Source of the DNA: Acidobacteriota bacterium
GTDB taxonomy: Bacteria > Acidobacteriota > Terriglobia > Terriglobales > Acidobacteriaceae
Assembly (NCBI GenBank): GCA_025359885.1
Contig: JANYDG010000024.1
Location: forward strand, 1 to 64,000
Direction: 5' to 3'
DNA: 64,000 bases
Below the pieces are notes generated by a model. That model had not been told where the DNA came from. It did not search any database and was given only the letters and a program-made list of their open reading frames with translations. How positions within the stretch are numbered: position 1 is the first letter of the stretch; each line of letters opens with the position of its first letter. Made by a program: the position numbers and the translations under genes. This document shows positions 16,203 through 24,721 of the stretch, one piece after another.

Positions 16203-19200
16203 TTAGTAGTACAGCTTCAGAGCGAACTGAATCTGCCGGGGATCGTTTGGATTATCCCTGGTGGATCCAACTTCGCCGAAGTGAGGATCGGTGATGTTGC
16301 CCGATCCGCCGATAGCTACTACGCCGTTGCCGCCGAAGTTCGGCGAATTGAAGTTTGCATGGTTGAGAACGTTGAAGAACTCAGAGCGGAACTCAACATT
16401 GAACCGCTCGTTGATCTTGAAGTTCTTGAACATCGAGAAGTCCAGTTTGTGGAATCCGGGTCCTGCAACCTGACCAGGCTTGCTGCCGAGAGCTGCTGCG
16501 CCGGTAACCGGGATGCAACCCTTGGGAGAGTCGATGATCGGCACTGGTGCATCGGGAGTTCCACCCAACTGGCAAGGCTGATTGAAGGCTGCAGCATTGT
16601 TGATCCAGAAAGGATGCTTCCCACCGTCGATGGTCTTGATCTTGATACCCAAGCCTGGGCTCTGTCCCTTGACCAGGACTGTATTGCAGCTGGTTCCTGA
16701 GGTTGTTCCCGAGGGGCAACCGAAATTGAGTGGCTGACCGCCCTGGAGCGTAGCGATCCAGTTCACAGCCCATCCGCCGAGAATTGCATCGGAGATGCCA
16801 CCGTGATTGAGGAATCGCTTGTCCTTGCCAATCGGAAGTTGATAACCGCCGCTGATGTGGACGACCTGACGAATGTCAAAGTTCGCGAGAGCCATGTCAA
16901 ACTTCGGCCCAAGTCCCGGAACTCCGTAGGCGCGCAACCCGCCGGTGGTGCCACCGTTGAGCAAATCGCCTGCATCCGACAGTGTCTTGGAGAAGGTGTA
17001 GGTTACGAGGTAGGTGAGGCCATTTGAGAACTGCTGTTCAAGCTTGGTCTGCAGTCCGTGATAGTGGCTTTCTCCGTACGTAGCCTGGTAGCTGCCGCCG
17101 CCGAAATCGGGGAACGGGGTGTAGGGATTGGTGCTGATGCCGGAAGGAAGAATCTTCGCGACGTTCTTGTAGCCTACGCCGCCTTGCAGATTCGCGCCCT
17201 TGGTGTAGACGTACCCTGCCTGGAGAGACATGGTGCGGGTGAGCGAGTACTGCATGGTCAGGTTGGCACTGTAGGTGCGAGGTGTGCTGTAGTCGAACTG
17301 GAGTCCCTGCAGTCCGAGTCCCTTGGCGTTCAATGCACCTGGCGTGAGCGGGATGCAGGAGAAGCCAGACTCAAACGATGCAGTGCCACCAGGGCCGGCT
17401 GTCGGGCAGGTTGCGTACGGTGAGTTGTACTGAATCGGCGCGACTTGACCGCTGATGCCAGACGGAGCGTTCGGGAAGTACGACAGGTTGAAGACGAAGG
17501 GATAGTTTTCACCGATGTTTGGTCCGTATCCCTGATTCTCGAAGGAGTTGTAGAAGAGGCCAAAGCCGCCGCGTGTGACGAGCTTCGGAGTGACCTGATA
17601 GGCAAAGCCGACACGAGGAGCGAAGTTCGCCTTCTGTGTCCGCAACAGGCCCTTGCCATACTTGTCGGTCTGGAGCAGGGTGATACCGTCCTGTGCCAGC
17701 AAGTCAACGAAGCCGCTGCAATTGATGCCGGAGCAGGTTGAGTTTGTGGAAAGGGTGCGGTTGTCCTTGCCGTGCGCAGGGATGATGAACTCAGGCTTGC
17801 CGTCTGGTGCGCCGCCGGGAACAAAGTTCGCCTGGCCACCGTTTGACTCGCCGATAGGTCCAAAGTAGTCCCAACGCAGTCCGAGGTTGATTGTCAACTT
17901 AGGATTGACCTTGAAGTCATCCTGAAGGTAGGTGGCAAAGTAGGTGCGCTCGTCGTAGGTTTTGTTGATGTTCGAGGCAAACACACCGTCCGAACCGCCG
18001 GAATAGCTGAAGCCGTTGGGGTTAGGATTGTCGCCAATGCTTGTGGGAGCAGCAGTTGGAGGCAGGAGGAACTGCGCAAGGCCGCCACCGGTCGAACTCT
18101 GGTTCGGAATGTCGGTAAAGCCGCCGCCGTAGTTGAACTGACCGCGTGACCAGCCGGGCTGCAGGGTCGAGAACTTGACATGCTGGTATTCGACGCCAGC
18201 CTTGAAGCTGTGCTTACCGTAGATCTTGGTGAAGTCATCGGTGAGCTGCAGAGTCTGGCTGATTTCGTCCGAAGGCAGGAAGCTGTTGCTGCCCAGTGTC
18301 GCGAGGTTACCGATACCGAAGGCTGGCAGACCGCCGTTTTCGTTGCCCTGTGGGATGCCAGAAATACCGTACTGCTCAGGAACACCCGAGACATTACCGT
18401 CCGGCCCGAAACGGGTGGTGTGAAGGTGGGCAAAGCCAGCGCGCGCCTGGTTGACTGTGCTGGGATTGAAGGTGAGGGTATAGCCGGCAACCATCTGGGA
18501 TGATTTCGCGGTCTGGAGACCCTGGTTGAAGCTGCCACCGTCTGCAACGCCGCCGAAGATGCCCGGAATGAAGATCGGGTCATCAGCATAGCTGAAACGG
18601 AAGAAGATCTGGTTTTTGTCGTTGGGATTGAAATCTTCACGCGTATCGAACGTGTTCGAGTGCTCGTAGAGACCTGGGCTCACCGCATAGGTCTGCGTCC
18701 CGGAGTTCGGAGCGGGAAACAGACCCAATAGTTTGATTGCATTTTGATCAAGGCGGATCGCAGGAAGCTGGTTGAGATCGGAGCAAGCTGCAAGTGTGAA
18801 TGTGGTCTTTTCTGGTCCACACTTGTTGCTGAACGGATCACGTACGTACCCATCTGCACTGGTTGAGTTGGTCAAACCAGAGACAGGGTCCTGGGCTCCG
18901 GCAGCAACCAGTCGGCTTGTGGCTGGATCGAGGATTGTGCCCTTCTGGATATTACGACCGAGGATGTCGGTTCTCGTCGTTCCGTCATTGAGTGCGAGAA
19001 TATCGGTCAGGTTGGTGAAGTTGCTGCTCCGTTCCAATGCTGTAGGAACGTTGCCGTTTTCAGAGGAGCCCTGAACGCGACGCTTGCCTTCGTAATCGCC
19101 GAAGAAAAAGAGCCGGTTCTTGAGGATTGGGCCGCCGCCGGAAGCGCCAAACTGATTCAGGCGAAGTTTGCCTTTTTTGACACCGTTGTTGTCTTCGAAC

Positions 19201-20045
19201 CAATCAGCTGCATCCAGCTTATCGTTTCGGAAAAACTCCCAAACGGTGCCGTGGATGCTGTTGGTACCCGACTTGATGGTTGCGTTGAGAACCGCGCCAG
19301 CGGAACGACCCAACTGAGCGCTGAAGTCGCCGGTCTGCACCTTGAATTCGGAGATCGCGTCCACGGGAGGCAGAATGACGAAGTTGGTGCCGTTCAGGAA
19401 GTCGACTGCGTTCGAGTTGTTGTCGATACCGTCGAGCAGGTAGTTGTTCTGCGAGGGGCGGAGGCCGTTTGCAGAGAACGCACCGGAGGCTGCGTTACCG
19501 CGAGTATCTGCCTGGGGTGTATTGACACCTGCGCCGAGCTGCGCGAGGAAGGTGAAATTACGGCCGTTGAGCGGAAGTGCGTTGACGGACTGTTCGGTGA
19601 CGGTTTGTCCCAGAGAGGCGTCTTCGGTCTGCAGTTGTGGAGGAGCGTCAGTGACTTCGACCGTTTCAGTCGCGGCACCGGGCTTGAGCTGCACATTGAC
19701 CTGCAAATTCTGCGAGACGGCGACAGTAAGATTGGTCTGGGTCGTCTTGGAGAAGCCGGTTGCGGTCACAGAGATTACGTAGTGGCCGGTTCTGACGGGA
19801 GAGAACGAGTATCCGCCGCTGGCGCTGGAGTTTGTCTCCAACGAGATGCCTTGGTCGGTGTTGAGGAGAGTGACGTGGGCCTTGGGTACAACTGCACCCG
19901 AGGTATCCAGCACGGTACCTGTAATGGATCCTTCATCGACCTGGCCAAATGCGGACTGGCTTTGAACCAGAACGAGGCAAATGCCGACGAGGGTTAAGTA
20001 GCCGATCGATCTAAACCAGCTGACGAATTTGCGTTCAAGGCTCAT
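16203..20045 (-). CDS. TonB-dependent receptor, Oar-like, with N-terminal carboxypeptidase-regulatory-like domain
   Basis: An outer-membrane receptor of 1280 residues. After a signal peptide (ending near QSAFGQ) comes a CarboxypepD_reg-like beta-sandwich (about residues 40-125: GSITGTVLDTSGAVVPKAHV), then a plug (about 130-250, with NALPLNGRNFTFLAQLGAG and LDGIDNNSNAVDFLNG) and a very long beta-barrel ending in an aromatic residue (ALKLYY). ATG 20045 was chosen because GGAGG lies eight bases upstream, inside the open frame that starts at 20066. Such receptors are greatly expanded in Terriglobia; cargo may be glycans, peptides or secreted proteins. The receptor is flanked by paralogous TPR genes, one downstream and one divergent. 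Confidence 0.92.
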   Translation of the reverse strand: MSLERKFVSWFRSIGYLTLVGICLVLVQSQSAFGQVDEGSITGTVLDTSGAVVPKAHVTLLNTDQGISLETNSSASGGYSFSPVRTGHYVISVTATGFSKTTQTNLTVAVSQNLQVNVQLKPGAATETVEVTDAPPQLQTEDASLGQTVTEQSVNALPLNGRNFTFLAQLGAGVNTPQADTRGNAASGAFSANGLRPSQNNYLLDGIDNNSNAVDFLNGTNFVILPPVDAISEFKVQTGDFSAQLGRSAGAVLNATIKSGTNSIHGTVWEFFRNDKLDAADWFEDNNGVKKGKLRLNQFGASGGGPILKNRLFFFGDYEGKRRVQGSSENGNVPTALERSSNFTNLTDILALNDGTTRTDILGRNIQKGTILDPATSRLVAAGAQDPVSGLTNSTSADGYVRDPFSNKCGPEKTTFTLAACSDLNQLPAIRLDQNAIKLLGLFPAPNSGTQTYAVSPGLYEHSNTFDTREDFNPNDKNQIFFRFSYADDPIFIPGIFGGVADGGSFNQGLQTAKSSQMVAGYTLTFNPSTVNQARAGFAHLHTTRFGPDGNVSGVPEQYGISGIPQGNENGGLPAFGIGNLATLGSNSFLPSDEISQTLQLTDDFTKIYGKHSFKAGVEYQHVKFSTLQPGWSRGQFNYGGGFTDIPNQSSTGGGLAQFLLPPTAAPTSIGDNPNPNGFSYSGGSDGVFASNINKTYDERTYFATYLQDDFKVNPKLTINLGLRWDYFGPIGESNGGQANFVPGGAPDGKPEFIIPAHGKDNRTLSTNSTCSGINCSGFVDLLAQDGITLLQTDKYGKGLLRTQKANFAPRVGFAYQVTPKLVTRGGFGLFYNSFENQGYGPNIGENYPFVFNLSYFPNAPSGISGQVAPIQYNSPYATCPTAGPGGTASFESGFSCIPLTPGALNAKGLGLQGLQFDYSTPRTYSANLTMQYSLTRTMSLQAGYVYTKGANLQGGVGYKNVAKILPSGISTNPYTPFPDFGGGSYQATYGESHYHGLQTKLEQQFSNGLTYLVTYTFSKTLSDAGDLLNGGTTGGLRAYGVPGLGPKFDMALANFDIRQVVHISGGYQLPIGKDKRFLNHGGISDAILGGWAVNWIATLQGGQPLNFGCPSGTTSGTSCNTVLVKGQSPGLGIKIKTIDGGKHPFWINNAAAFNQPCQLGGTPDAPVPIIDSPKGCIPVTGAAALGSKPGQVAGPGFHKLDFSMFKNFKINERFNVEFRSEFFNVLNHANFNSPNFGGNGVVAIGGSGNITDPHFGEVGSTRDNPNDPRQIQFALKLYY

Positions 20046-20514
20046 CCGAAAAACCTCCACTTTCATAATTCATGGACCGTATACCATGCTCCGGGGATCG
20101 AAACCGGCAACGACGACGGGATGTCGTAAACGCTTACATCCAGTCGCGAGCAAAACTAATACAGCGGAACAACCTTTGTCAACCGATAGTTGGAGATTAT
20201 CGGAGTTCCCTGAAAAGTGGGCATTTTGGCACAGCAAATCGTGGAGATCCGTGAAGGAAGGGGGGTATAGTTCCCAAGAAACTTTCGCTGCTTTGAGTTG
20301 AGAGTGTCGGCTGGATTGGACTCTCGTGCGCCTTATTCGCAAAAGCGGTAAGCATCGAAATGATTGTGCGGAACTGATGTCAGTGCCAGCGAAACCAGAG
20401 GCGGTAGTACAATCGGGTTTTCCTTCCAGGCAGACGAAAGCCGTTCCACTGGCTGACCTGCATGCTGAGGGCGGTTCCTGGGGTAAGGCTCCAAAGTGGG
20501 ATATTGAGGTCGTG
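20046..20514. other. divergent control region between TonB receptor and second TPR gene
   Basis: This stretch separates two divergent genes and holds the receptor promoter candidate. The plus-strand TPR frame is already open from 20326, but the sequence before 20515 encodes no recognisable signal or domain, so I treat it as leader. Confidence 0.5.
20156..20182 (-). promoter_or_regulatory. candidate promoter of the TonB receptor
   Basis: On the minus strand TTGACA (20182-20177) is followed after 15 bases by TATTAG (20161-20156), about 110 bases upstream of the receptor start. The -35 match is perfect, the -10 match is four of six and the spacing is short, so this is only a candidate. Confidence 0.4.
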
Positions 20515-22317
20515 ATGCCTGGTTTTATGGGGAAGCTTTTTACAAGGATGCATCTCTTGCGACGTTTTGTGGCGCTGACAGAGGGCACGGAGTCACGAAA
20601 CTCGAGACCTGGGCTTGGCTCGGTCAGTCTCTTCGGCCTGGCTACGGTCGCGTCGGCTCTCTTCACAATGGCCGTGGCTTCCGGAGTGGCTGAGGCACAG
20701 CTCTCCGCTCCGCTGCAGGCGGGACAGGCGCCAGTTGCAGGCCTGAATATTCGTGGAACGGTAGCGACCGTATCGGGCAGTCCACTTGCGGGTGCAGTTG
20801 TGAAACTGGAAAATGGGGGGGGTCGCGAGCGAATGGGAGCTTCTGAAGCGGTTGAAACGAAATCGGATGCGGCGGGAAATTTTGCATTTACTGGATTGCA
20901 TGCGGGTATCTACGTTATCCACGCGGAGGACCAGGCCCAGCGTAGCGCTTCGACGGCCGTGAAGATTTCGGGCGACGAGGTCATGACACCAGTCGTGTTG
21001 CGAATCGAGGTGCCCAAAGCACTTGCGGAATTGGGACCCAGGAATGCCTCGGATGCTTCTCACTCGGCAAATCAGGTGATGGAATTCGCCGATCAGCCAA
21101 ATTTTACGGTGGCAGGTGTGACCGATTGGACGGCGGTAGGTGGCCACGGATCGGATGCCATCCTGCGTACCAGCGAGACGCTGGCGCGTGACGCAGTGAC
21201 GCTCAAGGCTGCGAATTCACCGGCAAGTGCGACGAGCGCAGATAGCGCGGTCGAAGACCAACTGAAAGTGAAGCTTGCCAGCACGCCCGGGGATTTTGAA
21301 ACGAATCATCAATTGGGCGAACTTTATCTGCGCCTTGGCAGGTACGCCGAGTCGATTCCGTTCCTGGAGACTGCTTACAGGTCCGATCCGAGTGCATTTG
21401 GGAACGAGTATGACCTGGCCATGGCCCAGAAGGGTTTTGGCACGCCCAGGGAAGCTCTGGCGCATGTGAGAAGGTTGCTTACTTCCCATCCGAATGGGGA
21501 TGTACATCGCCTTGCGGGCGACCTTGAAGAGCAGATTGGGGATCCATTGGCGGCGGTACGCGAGTACGAGCAGGCGGTTCGTATGGATGCGAGCGAGCAG
21601 AACGAACTTGCGTGGGGATCGGAGTTGCTGTTGCATCGTGCGGTTTGGCAGGCGCAGGAGATATTCAAGCGGGGAACGAAGGAGTATCCGAAATCCGCTC
21701 GGATGCTGGCTGCTCTGGGCTCGGCGCTGTTTGCCGGCGCCCTTTACGATGAGGCAGCGACTCGGCTCTGCGAGGCATCGGATCTGAATCCATTGGATCC
21801 TTTGCCTTACGACTTCATGGGCAAGATTGAGTTGGCGGCACCGACGACTTTGCCTTGTATCGAGCAAAAGCTGGAGCGATTTGCCAAGGATAATCCAGAG
21901 AACTCGGCGGCCCAGTACCTGTATGCCATGGCAATCTGGAAGCGCCAGGCTCAGCCAGCGGACGCGCGTGACCTGGAGCAGGTCGAGTCGCTTTTAATCA
22001 GGGCCGTTCAGATGGATCGCCGATGCGGCGAGGGATTCCTGCAGCTGGGCGTGATTCGCACAGCTCAGCATAAACCGGACGAAGCAATCGGCTTTTTTCG
22101 CAAGGCGATTGAAGCAAATCCACAACTAGGCGAAGCGCACTACAGGCTGGGCGTGGCGTATGATCGCATGGGCGAATCGGCAAAGGCCAAGGAACAGTTT
22201 CAACTCCATGATGAGATTGAAAAGGCCGAGGCGGACGCCATTGAACAGCAAAGGCGCGAGGTCAAGCAATTTCTGGTTGTGCTGCAAGGTCAGAATGGTT
22301 CAGGGCAGGCTAATTGA
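20515..22317 (+). CDS. TPR protein with N-terminal carboxypeptidase-regulatory-like domain
   Basis: A 600-residue envelope protein. A hydrophobic signal or anchor segment (SVSLFGLATVASALFTMAVA) is followed by a CarboxypepD_reg-like domain (NIRGTVATVSGSPLAGAVV, about residues 60-140), the same fold that begins the neighbouring TonB receptor. The C-terminal half is a TPR solenoid that shares the WGSELLLHR...IFKRGTKEYPKSARML block with the TPR protein at 14672-16090. I start it at ATG 20515, where GAGG precedes by five bases; earlier starts at 20326 or 20377 remain possible. It is divergent from the receptor and 31 bases upstream of the HbpS-like gene, so the two plus-strand genes likely form an operon. 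Confidence 0.78.
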   Translation: MPGFMGKLFTRMHLLRRFVALTEGTESRNSRPGLGSVSLFGLATVASALFTMAVASGVAEAQLSAPLQAGQAPVAGLNIRGTVATVSGSPLAGAVVKLENGGGRERMGASEAVETKSDAAGNFAFTGLHAGIYVIHAEDQAQRSASTAVKISGDEVMTPVVLRIEVPKALAELGPRNASDASHSANQVMEFADQPNFTVAGVTDWTAVGGHGSDAILRTSETLARDAVTLKAANSPASATSADSAVEDQLKVKLASTPGDFETNHQLGELYLRLGRYAESIPFLETAYRSDPSAFGNEYDLAMAQKGFGTPREALAHVRRLLTSHPNGDVHRLAGDLEEQIGDPLAAVREYEQAVRMDASEQNELAWGSELLLHRAVWQAQEIFKRGTKEYPKSARMLAALGSALFAGALYDEAATRLCEASDLNPLDPLPYDFMGKIELAAPTTLPCIEQKLERFAKDNPENSAAQYLYAMAIWKRQAQPADARDLEQVESLLIRAVQMDRRCGEGFLQLGVIRTAQHKPDEAIGFFRKAIEANPQLGEAHYRLGVAYDRMGESAKAKEQFQLHDEIEKAEADAIEQQRREVKQFLVVLQGQNGSGQAN

Positions 22318-22348
22318 GGTTCAAGCAAATAATTTGAGGGGGAATGGA

Positions 22349-22819
22349 ATGGTGAAGGGATTCGTGGCAGTACTGGTGCTTGCTCTGACGATGCAGGCCC
22401 GGACGCAAGATTTGCCGAGCAAGCCGTATCTGGATCTCGCGGCAGTGAAGACGATGGTTGCGGCTTCGGAGGCGAAGGCCAAGGAGCTGAAGGTGAGCGT
22501 GTCGATCTGCGTGGTGGACGAGAGCGGCAACCTGATCTTTTTTGAACTGGGGCAGGGGTCTCCGCTGAACACAATTCAGTTCGCGCAGAAGAAGGCGCGC
22601 CATGCGGCTTTCTACGGTAGTCCCTCTAAGGATGGCCAGGATGCGGCGAAGAAGGGTGCTATCGAAGTCCTGGCGTTCCCTGAGTTCTTCCCCAACCAGG
22701 GCGGCGTGCCGATCAAGATCGGGGACCACATTCTCGGAGGCATCTCGGCGAGTGGAGCGAAGTCGGAGATTGACGAGCAGATTGCCCAGGCCGGCGCGGA
22801 CGCTCTGTTGAGAAAGTAG
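22349..22819 (+). CDS. exported HbpS/GlcG-family (DUF336) protein
   Basis: A 156-residue protein with a signal peptide (MVKGFVAVLVLALTMQART) and the GlcG/HbpS fold: VSVSICVVDESGNLIFFELG, then AQKKARHAAFYGSPS, and near the end GVPIKIGDHILGGISASGA. Family members bind haem or corrinoids, or are accessory to glycolate use. The start at 22349 has a strong GAGGGGG ribosome site; the frame is open earlier without one. It follows the TPR gene by 31 bases. Its stop lies inside a hairpin shared with the convergent CRTAC1 gene. Confidence 0.82.
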   Translation: MVKGFVAVLVLALTMQARTQDLPSKPYLDLAAVKTMVAASEAKAKELKVSVSICVVDESGNLIFFELGQGSPLNTIQFAQKKARHAAFYGSPSKDGQDAAKKGAIEVLAFPEFFPNQGGVPIKIGDHILGGISASGAKSEIDEQIAQAGADALLRK

Positions 22820-22829
22820 AGCGTCCGCG
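22795..22829. terminator. hairpin between convergent genes, spanning the HbpS-like stop codon
   Basis: Perfect 11-base arms, CGCGGACGCTC (22795-22805) and its complement (22819-22829), enclose a 13-base loop containing the last codons of the HbpS-like gene. The stop codon (22817-22819) ends on the first base of the right arm. The convergent CRTAC1 gene stops at 22833. There is no T-run, but the position suggests a two-way transcript end. Confidence 0.6.
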
Positions 22830-22832
22830 ACC

Positions 22833-24635
22833 CTATGCGGGCTTCGGCTTGTAGGTGTTGACGATGCCGTCGCCCTCGCGAATGGTGAGGATCTGGTTGG
22901 CCTTGACTTGCTTGAAGACTTCTGTCTTTTGCGTGGTCGGCCAGGTTACTTCGATAAGGTCGGCAGTTTCTGCTTTTCCCAAGCCAAAGTGCAAGCGCAG
23001 ATCTCCCTGAGACATGACACTGGTGCCGCTGTGGACTTCGTCCATCTGAACGTGTTTTCCCGTGGTCACCCTTGCGCGGGCACCAATGGCCGTGCGATTG
23101 GACTTTGTACCGACGAGTTTAAGTTTGATCCAGTTCTGCTTATTCCCGCCATCATTGCGTAAGAGCGAGGGTGGGTCGTTGAGATTGAGCACCAGGACGT
23201 CGATGTCGCCATCGTTGTCGTAGTCTCCAAAGGCTGCACCGCGGCTGGAGTATCGCTCACTGATCCCAGGCCCCATGTCGGCTGAAACGTCCTTGAAGTG
23301 TCCATTCCCCTGGTTCTTATAAACGAGCCTTGGATTCTTGTAAGTCTGCCCGAAGTTGTAGTTGTCGATCTCAGGGTAGACATGGCCGTTGATCTGGATG
23401 ATGTCTTGCCAACCATCATTGTCATAATCGACAAAGCCGCAACCCCAGGCGACATAGCGATTGTTGACGCCAACGCCCGTGGGAAATGTCAAGTCGCTGA
23501 AGGTACCATCACCGTTGTTGTGGTACAGGTTGCTGGTGTCGTCGGCAAAGTTTGTCTTGAAGATATCGAACCAGCCGTCGCAATCGTAGTCGGCCACGGC
23601 GACGCCCATGCCTGCCTGTTCATGGCCATTGTCACTGTAGGCGCAGCCAGCCATTACTGCAACATCTGTGAATGTACCGTCGTGATTGTTTTTGAACAGG
23701 ATGCTTGGTTCCGAATCGACGGCGACATAGATATCCGGCCATCCGTCATTATCGAAGTCGTAAGAAACGGCAGTAATCGAGTAACGGGGACCAGGCTTGA
23801 GAATGCCCGCCTTCTGAGACACGTCGGTGAATGTGCCGTCGCCGTTGTTGTGATAGAGAATGTTTGTGTCGCCGGGAAGCCCGCGAGGGCCACACATGGT
23901 GGGGACGCCCTTCCACTGGCAAAAATTGGTGTCGTCGGGTTTGGGAATATTGCCGGGGTCCAGCTTGATGTAGTTGCAGATGAAGAGGTCAAGGTGGCTA
24001 TCCCGGTCGTAATCGAGGAATGTGCATCCGGCACCCCAGCGGACTTGCTCCGAGAAGAGTCCCGCCTTCTGCGTCACATCAGTGAATGTACCGTTGCCGT
24101 TGTTATGAAACAGGATATTGTGTCCCCAGAAGCAACAGAAGAGGTCGTCCCAACCGTCATTGTCGTAGTCACCGACGCAAACTCCTGTCTGCCATCCGGT
24201 ACGCCCGAGGCCTGACTTTTCAGTAACGTCTGTAAATGTGCCGTCGCGATTGTTCTTGTAGAGATGCGAGGTGGGAGCCTTGCCTGCTGGCCATTGAGCG
24301 TCTAGCCGGTCGCCGTTGGTGAAGTAGATGTCTAGCCAACCATCGTTGTCGTAGTCAAAGAAGGCCAGGCCGCTCCCCTTCGCCTCGATGATCGAGCGCT
24401 TATGGTCAATACCACCCCAGACATTTGGGATAGTCAGACCGGCCTGCTGCGCCACGTCGACAAACTGCACGGATGACGCGGCCGTCGGCGCTGGCGGCAC
24501 AACTGTGTTCGAAAGCGCCGTCTGGAGCAGCGCTGGGTCGCGCCATTTCCAGAGCGGCGTGGCAAGCGCCTCGGTGAGCGAGCTGCCGAGCAGAAACAGG
24601 GAGGAGCCGAGAAAGCGACGACGAGGGACATTCAT
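22833..24635 (-). CDS. CRTAC1-family FG-GAP/VCBS protein with ASPIC/UnbV C-terminus (1)
   Basis: An exported protein of 600 residues with a twin-arginine-like start (PRRRFLGSSLFLLGSS). From about residue 55 to 470 it has repeated calcium-binding-type blades (FFDYDNDGWLDIYFTNGD and similar DYDNDGW units), each ending in a TFTDVTEKSGL-type linker, forming an FG-GAP/VCBS propeller. Residues about 500-590 make an ASPIC/UnbV domain (HSGTSVMSQGDLRLHFGLG). This architecture is called CRTAC1 in bacteria; the role is unknown, with extracellular binding usually assumed. It is the last of four same-strand genes and lies 86 bases after the next CRTAC1 gene. Confidence 0.9.
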   Translation of the reverse strand: MNVPRRRFLGSSLFLLGSSLTEALATPLWKWRDPALLQTALSNTVVPPAPTAASSVQFVDVAQQAGLTIPNVWGGIDHKRSIIEAKGSGLAFFDYDNDGWLDIYFTNGDRLDAQWPAGKAPTSHLYKNNRDGTFTDVTEKSGLGRTGWQTGVCVGDYDNDGWDDLFCCFWGHNILFHNNGNGTFTDVTQKAGLFSEQVRWGAGCTFLDYDRDSHLDLFICNYIKLDPGNIPKPDDTNFCQWKGVPTMCGPRGLPGDTNILYHNNGDGTFTDVSQKAGILKPGPRYSITAVSYDFDNDGWPDIYVAVDSEPSILFKNNHDGTFTDVAVMAGCAYSDNGHEQAGMGVAVADYDCDGWFDIFKTNFADDTSNLYHNNGDGTFSDLTFPTGVGVNNRYVAWGCGFVDYDNDGWQDIIQINGHVYPEIDNYNFGQTYKNPRLVYKNQGNGHFKDVSADMGPGISERYSSRGAAFGDYDNDGDIDVLVLNLNDPPSLLRNDGGNKQNWIKLKLVGTKSNRTAIGARARVTTGKHVQMDEVHSGTSVMSQGDLRLHFGLGKAETADLIEVTWPTTQKTEVFKQVKANQILTIREGDGIVNTYKPKPA

Positions 24636-24671
24636 AAGTTGGGACCATTATAGAGATTTGAATGCGCCTTG

Positions 24672-24695
24672 GCCGAGCAGGCTCGCCTGCACGGC
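24672..24695 (-). terminator. hairpin between the two CRTAC1 genes
   Basis: GCCG-A-GCAGG, loop CTCG, CCTGC-A-CGGC gives nine base pairs with one A/A mismatch. It follows the stop of the 24722-26464 gene on the minus strand. No T-run follows; it may be a weak terminator or a processing stem. Confidence 0.4.
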
Positions 24696-24721
24696 AAACT
24701 CGCGCCTGCTGAGAACTGATA

